From NCBI RefSeq assembly GCF_031143425.1, contig NC_090444.1, positions 60,197,533-60,261,532 on the forward strand: 64,000 bases of DNA. The letters are read 5' to 3'. The DNA is from Pleurodeles waltl (Eukaryota; Chordata; Amphibia; Caudata; Salamandridae). Under the pieces are notes generated by a model. The model had not been told where the DNA came from and made no database searches. It saw only the letters and a program-made list of their open reading frames with translations. The position numbers were made by a program, and so were the translations under genes. Every line of letters starts with the position of its first letter. Positions within the stretch are counted from its first letter, which is position 1. Shown one piece after another: positions 33,269-44,182 of the stretch.

Positions 33269-36200
33269 TGTGAGAAAGTAGCCTCTTTCTAGCCTTGTTA
33301 CCCCCACTTTTGGCCTGTTTTTGAGTGTATGTCAGGGTGTTTTCACTGTCTCACTGGGATCCTGCTAGCCAGGGCTTAGTGCTCATAGTGAAAACTCTAT
33401 CTTTTCAGTATGTTTGTTATGTGTCACTGGGACCCTGCTAGTCAGGACCCCAGTGCTCATAAGTTTGTGACCTATATGTATGTGTTCCCTGTGGGATGCC
33501 TAACTGTCTCACTGAGGTTCTGCTAACCAGAACCTCAGTGGTTATGCTCTCTCTTTGCTTTCCAAATTGTCACTAACAGGCTAGTGAACAATTTGACCAA
33601 TTCACATTGGCATACTGGAACCCCCTTATAATTCTCTAGTATATGGTACTGAGGTACCCAGGGTATTGAGGTTCAAGGAGATCCCTATGGGCTGCAGCAT
33701 TTCTTTTGCCACCCATAGGGAGCTCTGACAATTCTTACACAGGCCTCCCACTGCAGCCTGAGTGAAATAACGTCCACGTTATTTCACAGCCATTTACCAC
33801 TGCACTTAAGTAACTTATAAGTCACCTATATGTCTAACCTTTACCTGGTAAAGGTTGGGTGCTAAGTTACTTAGTGTGTGGGCACCCTGGCACTAGCCAA
33901 GGTGCCTCCACATTGTTCAGGGCAAATTCCCCAGACTTTGTGAGTGCGGGGACACCATTACACGCGTGCACTATACATAGGTCACTACCTATGTATAGCG
34001 TCACAATGGTAACTCCGAACATGGCCATGTAACATGTCTAAGATCATGGAATTGTCATTCCAATGCCATTCTGGCATTGGGGAGACAATTCCATGATCCC
34101 CCGAGTCTCTAGCATAGACCCGGGTACTGCCAAACTACCTTTCCCAGGGTTTCACTGCAGCTGCTGCTGCTGCCAACCCCTCAGACAGGTTTTTGCCCTG
34201 CTGGGGTCCAGCCAGGCTTGGCCCAGGAAGGCAGAACAAAGGACTTCCTCAGAGAGAGGGTGTTACACCCTCTCCCTTTGGAAAAAGGTGTCAGGGCTGG
34301 GGAGGAGTAGCCTCCCCCAGCCTCTGGAAATGCTTTGATGGGCACAGATGGTGCCCATCTCTGCATAAGCCAGTCTACACCGGTTCAGGGATCCCCCAGC
34401 CCTGCTCTGGCGTGAAACTGGACAAAGGAAAGGGGAGTGACCACTCCCCTGACCTGCACCTCCCCTGGGAGGTGCCCAGAGCTCCTCCAGTGTGCTCCAG
34501 ACCTCTGCCATCTTGGAAACAGAGGTGCTGCTGGCACACTGGATTGCTCTGAGTGGCCAGTGCAAGCAGGTGACGTCAGAGACTCCTTCTGATAGGCTCT
34601 TACCTGTGTTGCTGGCCTATCCTCCTTCCTAAGTAGCCAAACCTCCTTTTCTGGCTATTTAGGGTCTCTGCTTTGGGGAATTCTTTAGATAACGAATGCA
34701 AGAGCTCATCAGAGTTCCTCTGCATCTCTCTCTTCACCTTCTGCCAAGGAATCGACCGCTGACTGCTCTGGACGCCTGCAAAACCGCAACAAAGTAGCAA
34801 GACGACTACTGCAACCTTGTCTCGCTGATCCAGCCGCCTTCTCGTCTGCCTTCCTGGTGGTGCATGCTGTGGGGGTAGCCTGCCTCCACTCTGCACTAGA
34901 AGCTCCGAAGAAATCTCCTGTGGGTCGACGGAATCTTCCCCCTGCAACCGCAGGCACCAAAAGACTGCATCACCGGTCCTCTGGGTCCCCTCTCAGCACA
35001 ACGAGCGTGGTCCCTGGAACTCAGCAACTCTGTCAAAGTGACTCCCACAGTCCAGTGACTCTTCAGTCCAAGTTTGGTGGAGGTAAGTCCTTGCCTCACC
35101 ACGCTAGACTGCATTGCTGGGTACCACGTGATTTGCAGCTGCTCCGGCTCCTGTGCACTCTTGCAAGATTTCCTTTGTGCACAGCCAAGCCTGGGTCCCC
35201 GACACTCTAACCTGCAGTGCACGACCTCCTGAGTTGTCCTCCGGCGTCGTGGGACCTTCTTTTGTGACTTCGGGTGAGCTCCGGTTCACTCTTCTTCGTA
35301 ATGCCTGTTCCGGCACTTCTGCGGGTGCTGCTTGCTTCTGAGTGGGCTCTTTGTCTTGCTGGACGCCCCCTCTGTCTCCTCACGCAATTGGCGACATCCT
35401 GGTCCCTCCTGGGCCACAGCAGCTTCCAAAAACCCTAACCGCGACCCTTGCAGCTAGCAAGGCTTGTTTGCGGTCTTTCTGCACGGAAACACCTCTGCAA
35501 GCTTCTTCACGACGTGGGACATCCATCCTCCAAAGGGGAAGTTCCTAGTCCTCTTCGTTCTTGCAGAATCCACAGCTTCTACCATCCAGTGGCAGCTTCT
35601 TTGCACCCACAGCTGGCATTTCCTGGGCATCTGCCCACTCCCGACTTGAGTGTGACTCTTGGACTTGGTCCCCTTGTTCCACAGGTACTCTCGTCTGGAA
35701 ATCCATTGTTGTTGCATTGCTGGTGTTGGTCTTCCTTGCCGAATTCCCCTATCACGACTTCTGTGCTTTCTGGGGAACTTAGGTGCACTTTGCACCCACT
35801 TTTCAGGGTCTTGGGGTGGGCTATTTTTCTAACCCTCACTGTTTTCTTACAGTCCCAGCGACCCTCTACAAGCTCACATAGGTTTGAGGTCCATTCGTGG
35901 TTCGCATTCCACTTCTAGAGTATATGGTTTGTGTTGCCCCTATACCTATGTGCTCTCATTGCAATCTATTGTGACTGTACATTGCTTGCATTGCTTTCTA
36001 TTGCTATTACTGCATATTTTTGGTATTGTGTACATATATCTTGTGTATATTTGCTATCCTCATACTGAGGGTACTCACTGAGATACTTTTGGCATATTGT
36101 CATAAAAATAAAGTACCTTTATTTTTAGTATATCTGTGTATTGTGTTTTCTTATGATATTGTGCATATGACACTAGTGGTATAGTAGGAGCTTTACACGT

Positions 36201-36353
36201 CTCCTAGTTCAGCCTAAGCTACTCTGCTAAGCTACCCTTTTCTATCAGCCAAAGCTGCTAGACACCTCTTCTACACTAATAAGGGATACCTGGACCTGGT
36301 GCAGAGTGTAAGTACCCCTTGGTACTCACTACAAACCAGGCCAGCCTCCTACA
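33269..36353 (+). repeat. Solo LTR2 (3085 bp) in DIRS-D gag
   Basis: Perfect 5-bp direct repeat CCGTG at 33264-33268 and 36354-36358. Starts TGTGAGAAAGTAGCC and ends GGCCAGCCTCCTACA. It holds three successive hairpin units near its 5' end (33353-33545), a poly(A) signal at 36107, and no internal gypsy genes. Its insertion site is almost the same gag position as that of the LTR2 at 24054. Confidence 0.9.
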
Positions 36354-38464
36354 CCGTGTCTGTGTCCTTTTTGATTTATTGTAGGGCTTCATCGACATGT
36401 TTTCCAAATAGCGCCTGGCCATCAAAGGGTAAGTCCAGGATTTTATTTTGAACTTCTGGGCGAAACGAGGTGGCTTTAAGCCAGCCCTGTCTTCTTAGTA
36501 CAGCTGCACCTGCGAGTTGTCTAAAAGCAGTGGTCGCTATAGCCACTGCACAGTCTATAAGCTCTGCAGACGTGCGTTGACCTTCTTGTACTGTTTTATT
36601 TGCCTCCGATCTCGCATCCTCCGGCAGTTGGTTATTAAAAGGTGCAATGTCCGCCCAAAGCTGTCTGTCGAACCTAGCCAGAATAGCCAAAGAGTTGTCA
36701 GCTCTAACTACTAGGCTAGCCATGGAAGAAAACCTTTTCCCTATGTTATCTAGCCGCCTACCTTCCTTGTCTGGGGGTGCGGAAATCGGGGCAGAAGGAT
36801 TCTTCGATCTTCTTTGAGCTGCCTGAGCTACTACTGAATCCGGAGGAGGATGTCCCGTTAAGCATGTTGGTGCATCATCAGGAGCTTTGTATTTTTTATC
36901 CAGACGTGGCAATACTGCCGTGACTGTAGCCGGATTATTCATGACTTTAAGGCCCTCTTCCCACAGGTAGTTCACCATCGGGATAGAGCGCACAGACTTC
37001 TGAAAGGGCTCTTTAAAATCGTACAGGAAACACTCTGTTTGTTTAGTAGGTAACGGTAAGGCAAAACGCTTGGCTGCCCTCTCTAGAAGATTGTGAAATC
37101 CTCCAATGTCTTCTGGTGGGGATTTCACCTTCGACTGAGAAGGAGAAGAAGGAGCAGGGATAATGTACTCGTCCCACTCTGAGTGAGTGTCCATGATCTC
37201 TCCTTCTTCCTGATCCCCTTCTGAGATGTCGGTCTCCTGAGGAATTGTCATGTCTGGAGTGGCCACATTTGTGAGATGTAAGGACGCTGGTCTCTGATGT
37301 GGAGTAGAAACACCAGAAATAGGCGATGAAGGAAGTTGTTCTCCTTGAGGAGGAAATCTTCTGTTGTAATACACTAACATCGCTCTAAGGTCAGTAAGCA
37401 GGGAGGAAGGAATAAATGTTCCCTGTTGATATTGCTGTTGATCTGAGTAAAGCTGGGGATCATAAGCTTCTTCATATTCCTCTTCTTCCTGGTACTTTAC
37501 ATTCAATTCAGATGGACTGTGGGCTGTTCCAAAAGGCCCCTCGTCATCCAGTCTTCGTCTCCCTCCAAAAGATGTACTGGCACAAGGGAGGACACCTTAC
37601 TAGGTGATGTGTGGGTTGGCGTTAGCTTTTCTACACTTTTTAGATGTTTTTCCCTCGTCGACTGTGTTGTTGACGGTGTCGTCGACGACGTGTAAATAGA
37701 TTTTGTCATGGATGGTGCCGTCGACGCTGGACGCACAGTTATTTTAATAGCAGAAAGTCTTGCCGACGAGTCTACCGTCGACGAATTCGTCGACGACGGT
37801 AGGGCTGACACTGACATCAGCGCCGTCGACGATGACAAAGTGTAGACGGTCGTCGACGCTGATGTCGTCGCTGCAGTTCTCGTCGACGGTGGGGTACTTG
37901 TTCTCGTCGACAATGTCGCCGGCGGAGCCGTCAACGGTGGAAATCCAGAAGTAGATGTCGTCGTCGGAAAGGCACTCACCGACGGTACCGGGCTTCTTAA
38001 AAGGCACAGATGGTGGAACAGATGAAGACTTTCTGTGACCTCTCAGAACTGGAAGCATGTCTTTTCCCCTATTTACTGGAAACTTTCTTTGGGGAAGAAG
38101 ATGGGCTGCGACCCTTATAAGACCCTGAAGTTGTCTTTTTGAGGGCCTTTCTTGAGAGTTGTGAGGGAGATCTAGAGCGTGATCTCGCCCTTTTAGATGA
38201 TCTCTTAGATGTTGATTATTCCTCACTCTCAGAATCCGAAACTGGATCCTTCCTATATTTTAGTTTCTGCAGCCATATTAATAATCTGCCTTCCCTGTCT
38301 TTTAAGGTTTTAGAAGAAAAAGTACGACAAACCTTACAGTCTTTCGCTGAATGATCCGGGTACAGGCAGTAAATGCAGTCTTGGTGAGGGTCTTCAGAAT
38401 GAAGCCTTTTCTTCCCACAAGTCTTGCAGTCTCTGAAGAGACCCTTCTTCTCCTTGTCAGACAT
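36354..38464 (-). pseudogene. gag: DIRS-D Gag
   Basis: Start MSDKEKKGLFRDCKTCGKK (38464). Residues 13-46 hold the CC-H-CC-H-CC zinc module, followed by KTLKDREGRLL. The middle (37979-37503) is Ser/Thr-rich, from repeated GTCGACG/CGTCGTC DNA. The capsid-like part (37506-36376, 376 codons open) has FHNLLERAAKRFALPLP, YDFKEPFQKSVRSIP, ILARFDRQLW and LPFDGQALFGKHVDEAL, ending with a TAA just before the LTR2. Frame breaks lie near 38216 and 37500. Confidence 0.85.
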
Positions 38465-38589
38465 AGTTGAAAAATAGCTGACAAATCCAATTAAATCAGT
38501 TTCTCTGAGAGAAAATAGTTGAAAAAAGGTGTGAAGACAGAGCAGAGCTCTGAGGAGACTCCCTAGCACGACGTGCGGTACAACATCTG

Positions 38590-38828
38590 AGGTGCTGGAC
38601 CTTCTCTCAGGAGGTTCTGAAGGGTGCTGTCGCCTGATTGGTGGAGGCTCAGGTTTGGTCCTTTTCACAAAATGACTCTGATAGACTGTGAAATTGAAGA
38701 GGCCTAGGGCCTTTTTTCTCTGTTAATATGTCTTGACATTACTTGTGAAAATTGTACCGGGACTCCCATCTCGACGACCGGGAATGATTCCAGCATGTGA
38801 ATCTATGAAAGTTCCAATGCAGGAGTAA
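38590..38828. repeat. DIRS-D right inverted terminal repeat
   Basis: Same sequence family as the right ITR of DIRS-G (62770-63045): GCCTGATTGGTGG, GACTCCCATCTCGACGACC and the terminal ATGTGAATCTATGAAAGTTCC..GGAGTAA. The matching left ITR has been lost. Confidence 0.8.
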
Positions 38829-39079
38829 AGGTATTTTTCTATATGGAAACCCACTGGCCTGGAATTGTCTTTGAGTGTGTGTTCCTCATTTTTGCCTTTG
38901 TGTGTACAACACATGCTTAACACTACCCTCTGATAAGCCTACTGCTCGACCACACTACCACAAATTAGAGCACTAGAATTATCTCTTTTTGCCACTATCT
39001 TACCTCTAAGGGGAACCCTTGGACTCTGTGCACACTATTTCTTACTTTGAAATAGTATATACAGAGCCAACTTCCTACA
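38829..39079 (+). repeat. LTR1, 3' part (right of DIRS-D)
   Basis: Matches the last ~250 bp of the other LTR1 copies and ends CTTCCTACA at 39079. The right flank GACCC resembles the left flank AACCC, consistent with a one-mismatch 5-bp target duplication in DIRS-C gag. Confidence 0.85.
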
Positions 39080-39257
39080 GACCCTCTCTGTCCTTCAAGG
39101 TATTTGTGGAGAATGTTCTACATATTTTGCAGGCCTTTGTTTTGTGGCTGGAATTTAGGCAGTAAATGCATTCCTCATGTGGATCCTCCACATTTAATCT
39201 TTTCTTCAAATAAGAGGCACAGGATCTAAAAAGGCCTTTCCTTGGTGTCTCTGACAC
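39080..39257 (-). pseudogene. gag: DIRS-C Gag N-terminus
   Basis: MSETPRKGLFRSCASYLKK opens a 60-codon frame with the DIRS zinc module; the second Cys of the first pair is Tyr here (CASY instead of CxxC), which should weaken metal binding. It ends NTLKDREGL at the LTR1 border and continues at 28889. Confidence 0.85.
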
Positions 39258-39621
39258 TGGCAGCCAGTTTGAAGCACCAGAGAAGAAAAGAAATAATCCA
39301 AAACTGAAGTAGTAAATCTTCAGAGAGAAAATATTGAGGAGAGCTCAAAGGAGACTCCTCAGCACAACGTGCAGTGGAAAATCTGAAGGAAGGCAGCTCC
39401 TCACAGGAGGTTATAGGGGGTGAGGCAATCTGATTGGTTCAAATTTGAGTTTGGGTCTATTTTACAAAACAACTGTGATAGGTTATTCTATTGAGGCCTA
39501 GTCCATGTATTATATATATACATCTTCAGCCCTAGTTTGTATATTCCACCGGGGACTCCCATCTTCACAACGGGGAAGTATTCAAGCATGTGAATCTATG
39601 AAAGTTCCAATACTGGAGTAA
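39258..39621. repeat. DIRS-C right inverted terminal repeat and 5' leader
   Basis: Reversed, about 39300-39621 matches 20283-20600. It ends at GGAGTAA next to the DIRS-B recombinase frame. In coding sense this is the 5' end of DIRS-C. Confidence 0.85.
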
Positions 39622-39815
39622 TAACATCTTCTTCGCAGGTCGTTGGATCTATGCTCTTGTCCAGACATCACATTCAGAACCTTTTCCATTTTAAGGCATA
39701 TGCTGATCCGGTAGAAGGTCGTTTTGCCTCTCTTAGAACATCCATGCAGTCTTGAGGAAGTTTAAAGTGACCATACTGCACTAGCTCCGAATCCATGCTG
39801 CCAAATTCAACAATG
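39622..39815 (-). pseudogene. DIRS-B tyrosine recombinase N-terminal part
   Basis: Reading on -: a VQYGHFKLPQDCMDVL stretch, then a YALKWKRF segment and TCEEDV, ending where DIRS-C begins. These correspond to the N-terminal SAM-like part of DIRS recombinases (compare FKWKRFYIW in DIRS-A). A stop sits after KWKRF. Confidence 0.7.
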
Positions 39816-41540
39816 AGAGGTTGGGATATCTCATCTGACCTTCAAATTTCGTGAGAAGGTCTGGCCAGCATGGCAGTCTGAGATGTGGACAGAGTGACTG
39901 GTGAAGAAGGTCCGGAAACCACCACTGCCGTGGCCATTCCGGAGCGATGAGTATCATCTTGGTTTTGGAGTGCGACAGTTTGATCAGGATTGCCGGGATC
40001 AGGGGAAGTGGTGGAAAAGTGTAAAGAAATGTTCCTGACCATTCTATCCATAGGGCATTCCCCAGTGTCCCTGGATGGTAATCCAGGAGGCAAAGTCTAT
40101 GCATTTTTTGTTTTCTGGTGTTGCGAATAGATCTATAGAAGGGATACCCCACATGGAGAAGATGTACTGTACGATGTCATCATGTAGAACCCACTCGTGG
40201 TTTTCATCTATCGCTCTGCTGAGAGCGTCTGCCTGAACATTGTCTATGGCAGGGAGGTGAGTCACTGTTATTGTTAAGTTCCTGGCCAGAAGCCAGTTCC
40301 AGATTGTTTGAGCCTCCAGAGATAGAGTCCTGGATCTGGTGCCCCCCTGCTTGTTCAAGTAATACATGGTGGCCATATTGTCTGTTTGAAGAAGAAGAGT
40401 ATTTGTGGTGAATGCAGGAAGGAAAGCTTTGAGCGCAAGATGGACTGCACATAGCTCTAGGAGATTGATGTGATTCGATCTCTCCCTCCCAGACCAAAAG
40501 CCTTAAATCTGTAGATGATCCATATGAGCACCCCATTCGGATAATGATGCGTCCGTGACTATCGTCTGTGTGGGAACCTGCTGGTGAAATGGCATCACTT
40601 TCAGGAGATTGTTCGAACACCACCATTTGAGGGATTGTATTGCATGTGGAGAAAGAAGAATCCTATCCTCCCAATTGCCCATCAGCTGATTCCACTGGTT
40701 TTTCAGGCACTCCTGCAAAGGCCTAATGTGGAGGCAAGCATTTGGAGTGAGGTAGATGCAAGACGATATCGACCCTAGAAGAGACAACACTATTCTTGCT
40801 GTTGACTGAGGAGCTCTCTCTCTCCAGAGAGAGCTTGACATTTCTGTAGGATCGATGAACGTCGCTCCTCTGAAGGAAACATCTTTGCTTGAATGGTGTC
40901 GATGGTGGCGCCTAAGTAGTGCAACCTCTGGACAGGTGATGGCATTGACTTGGTGAGGTTGACCTGAAAGCCCAGTCGTTGGAGTAGTTGGTAGGTCGAA
41001 CTGAAATGTATTTGGGCCTCTTGAGATGTGGATACCTTTATGAACTAATCGTCTAGATAGGGATAGACAAAGATTCAATGTTTTCTTAGATGGGCTGCCA
41101 CCACCGCCATGCATTTGGAGAACGTTCTGGGTGCTGACTTGAGGACGAAAGGAAGCACTGCATATTGGTTATAGTCTTGTCCCACAAGAAATCTTAGGAA
41201 CCTCCGATGCTTTCTGGCAAGGGGAATGTGGAAGTAAGCATGGTGAAGATCTATGGAACAGAGCAATCTCCCCAGTGAAGCTGGGAGTAGATCTGATGCA
41301 AAGACAGCATTCTGAACTTTTTCTTCCGAATCCATTTGTTGGCTATTCTTAGATCGAGAATGGTTCTGAACTCATGCTTGTCCTTTCTTGGCACTAGGAA
41401 GTACCTTGAGTAGATTCCTTTTCCCCGCTGATCTGTGGAAGCTTGTTCTGAGAGCGTCGAGGTGGAATTTGCATGGCTTTGGTGGAATAGAACGCAGAGG
41501 ATTGGTGAACCTGAGACAATAGCCATTCCGCACAATATTG
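39781..41540 (-). pseudogene. DIRS-B RT-RNase H-methyltransferase-like region
   Basis: RT: GKGIYSRYFLVPRKDKHEF, SIDLHHAYFHIPLARKHRRF, then YPYLDD followed by TAG where Trp is expected (~41047). RNase H: TIVTDASLSEWGAHM, an LLELCAVHLALK-type stretch, TMYYLNKQGGTR and VQADALSR. Methyltransferase-like block: SIDLFATPENKKC, EWSGTFLYTFPPLPLIP and LIAPEWPRQWWF. Many frame changes. RNase H and methyltransferase-like blocks are the best preserved. Confidence 0.85.
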
Positions 41541-43576
41541 AAAACCCAGGCGTCTGATGTTATGCGTTGCCACTCTTCCAGGTAATGTGAAATACTTCCC
41601 CCTAACAGATTGGGAAACGGAAGTGAGGAGGAAGTAAGGATTCAGGGTTTAGACGCAGATGTTTGACGTCCTCTTTGGGTGGTTTGTGGAGTGGACCGAC
41701 CCTGTACCTGTTGGATTGAGTTGGATACGGTCTCTGGAGCTGTTGGTGCTGAGATCTAGGTGGCACAATTTGCGGAGTTTGGAGTCTTTGCGAGAAAAAC
41801 CTGCAGTGGTAGGGACGGAAAGAGTTCCGCTTCTCAGTGCTTACCGCCTTAAGAGTGTCTAGTTCTGCTTTCATTCTAAACATCTCATCATCCGCATGAG
41901 ACCCAAACAGAGTGGAACCTGTAAATGGAATGTTCTTTATTCTTTGCTGCGCTTCTGGTTTGAGAGCAGCAAGACGTAGCCACAAATGCCTTCTCAGGGA
42001 TATTCCATGACAATATCCATGTGCCGCTAAAATAGAAGAATCCGCTGCTGCGCTTATAATCTGGTTAGAGACCATGGTACCTTTGTTAATAATTTCAAGG
42101 AAATCTTCCTTGTTATCTTTGGGAAGGTGATCAGCGAATTGGATGATCGAGTCCCAAAAATCATGATCATATCTGCCCAAAAGGGCCGTGGCACTAGCTG
42201 TCTTAATGGAAATGGTCGATGTTGAACAAACTTTGCGGCCTGCCGCATCTATCTTTTTACTCTCCTTGTCTGGCGGAGAGAGGGTGAAGGAGAAGTCAAA
42301 TGTAGCTTCTTGGCAGCGACAATAACTACCGAATCTGGTGCTGGTTCTGCCCTTAGAAATAAATTATCCTGTTCTGGAGGGCAATATTTCTTCTGGAGTC
42401 TAGAAGGTGCAGTTTTGGTGTAGCTGGTGTCAGGAAAAGGTGCATCACCGGTTCAAGAAGACCTGGGACCAGCGGAAAAAATGGTCTTGCAGAAAACTGT
42501 TGGTGTAGGGTTTCAAAGATAACTAATGTTGTCGGTGTAAGTACTGCCATAGGGATGTTAAGTTTGGTAGCACCCCGGACAAGGACTTCCTGAAAAGTGT
42601 TTACGTCGGCCAAATTCGTGGCGAAGGAGAGTCAGACAGAGTTGGAGAATAGTCTCTGGTAGAAATTGAGGAATGCGTATGATGGGAGCGAGATGTTGAC
42701 CTGTTGTTTGAGTCATGACGGTGGCGGTGTCTAGATGTAGAGGGAGTGTCTAGAAGACTGATGATGCAAATATATTGAGGATCCTTCAGGAGTCGTAAGG
42801 GCAGGTTTAGAAGGTGGTATCGGAGGAGGCGCCACAGGAGCCGGAGGAGCTGGTGGAGGTGGAGAAAGCAGCAAAGGCATTGTCGTATGTGGAGGAGATG
42901 GTTGAGGAGAAGATGGTAGTATCAGAAGAGACGCAGAGGATTCAGATGTGGAGTAAACCCTCCTTCTCTTCCTTGGAGACCTCCTGGACGTAGACAAACT
43001 CCTGGACGTCGATGTATGACGTCGACGTGTTCCTCTTGACGTCGATCAATCATGACGTCGGGTGTCCCTCGACGGCGATCCTTCATGACATTGGGTGGTC
43101 GACGTTGAGCTTTAATCCCGCGTCGGCCTCGACAGAGAGGCACTTCTTGACGCAGGATGTCCATGTCATCTGACATCGTGTAAACTCTTGAGCGAGCTAG
43201 TTCTCGACGGCGAACATGTCGGCACTGTTATTTGCCTCGACATCGATGTTCTCGACATCGAACGGGACCTGCGGCTTTTTTGACCAGAGCTGCATTTAGT
43301 ACCTGCCATGGATGACGAATTAGGAGCTTTGGTGGAAGACTGACCTTCCCCTCGCTCTAAGGTCGTACCGGTAGGCTGCTTTTTCCGTCTGCTGTCCTCT
43401 TTGGCCTGGAGGCAAATTTTCTCCCTGTCACGCAGGGTGCGTTTGGAGAAGTTTTTACATATCTCACATGCATCTGTTATATGTGAAGCTGGAAGGCAGA
43501 TAATACAGGCCTCGTGTGGGTCTGTTTTGGCCTTCTTTCTGCCACAGCGAGGGCACTTGTCAAAAAGGGAAGGCAT
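41541..43576 (-). pseudogene. gag: DIRS-B Gag
   Basis: MPSLFDKCPRCGRKK starts the frame (43576-43166), with all eight zinc-module ligands at the DIRS-A spacing and RTLRDREKICL. The middle (43100-42731) is disrupted and GTCGACG-rich. The C-terminal capsid-like part (42180-41602) has MGRYDHDFWDSI, LPKDNKEDFLEI and IPFTGSTLFGSHADDEM. Several indels. Closest in this window to DIRS-A Gag. Confidence 0.8.
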
Positions 43577-43639
43577 TTTGGATGGAAAAAGGCCTACATT
43601 TCTGTCAGGGTTTTACAAAAAAAAGACAGAAAATACTCA

Positions 43640-44182
43640 AGCAAGATGAAAAACGTCGAGTAAAAGTGTAATCAAAATGATTTGATCAGAACTTTTTGTG
43701 GAAAAACCTATAAATAGGTGGAGCTCCATGCTTCAGGGTCCTGTCAGAAGGAGCTGGAAAAAAGAACTGAGGCAACTGCCTCTTGCTAAGCATGGTGGGA
43801 TATGGGAGGACCAACTGCTCTTAAAGGAACAGCTTCATTTTCATTCTGTATAATGGCAGCCTATGGGCTACACTGCCCTGCGTGCCTTCATCGTTATGTA
43901 ACCTGGCAAAAAGGTTTGTGAAAGATTCTTTTTCTGCGAAATATTTAGAATATCCATGTATTTTAATGCATATCTACTTTACAGTGCCCTTTTTCCAACC
44001 AAGTAGGATAAAGAATTTGGCCTTTGTAGCCTCTCCTTTAGGCTGCATATTGACATTCTTAAGTGACTTTGCAGGCCTTCCTGAAGAAAGGCGAACATTT
44101 ACACTTAAGAAGACAATTTCAGGCGGGCGGAACTATTCAGCGCTTATGACTATACATGGAAATTCCCTACGAGAGAAGTACC
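43640..44182. repeat. DIRS-B right inverted terminal repeat and leader
   Basis: The last ~50 bp, reversed, match the ICR at 19290-19345. The region also resembles the DIRS-A right ITR (e.g. CTCTTAAAGGAACAG against GTCTTAAAGGCACGG). The left counterpart is lost. It overlaps a few bases of the LTR2 start. Confidence 0.75.

Larger units (their letters stand above)
29554..38828 (-). mobile_element. DIRS-D, nested in an LTR1 that is nested in DIRS-C
   Basis: Recombinase, methyltransferase-like, RNase H, RT, Gag and right ITR are present on -. The left ITR and ICR are absent: LTR1 joins directly to the recombinase C-terminus. The right end GGAGTAA (38828) abuts LTR1 sequence. One deletion removing the LTR1 middle and the DIRS left end explains this. 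It carries a MITE in the recombinase and a solo LTR2 in gag. Confidence 0.85.
20283..39621 (-). mobile_element. DIRS-C inserted in the DIRS-B recombinase gene
   Basis: Own sequence: 20283-24053, 26914-28889 and 39080-39621. It contains left ITR, ICR, recombinase, methyltransferase-like, RNase H, RT, Gag and right ITR. It is split by a solo LTR2 (duplication ATCGC) and by an LTR1 (flanks AACCC and GACCC) that itself contains DIRS-D. The right end is CCAATACTGGAGTAA. The left end lacks the outer core. Only a TA is shared at the two borders, so there is no real target duplication. Same family as DIRS-D and DIRS-G. Confidence 0.85.
19244..44182 (-). mobile_element. DIRS-B, split by DIRS-C (own parts 19244-20282 and 39622-44182)
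   Basis: The left part has an ICR and the recombinase; the right part has the recombinase N-terminus, methyltransferase-like, RNase H, RT, Gag and right ITR. The two parts join in the recombinase frame: ...TCEEDV on the right copy runs into ...LAKSGLQFSS on the left. The right terminal arm, reversed (TTCTCTCGTAGGGAATTTCC), matches the ICR arm at 19299. The outer left ITR is missing; reversed LTR2 abuts the ICR, so a deletion removed it. Gag and termini are closest to DIRS-A. Confidence 0.85.
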
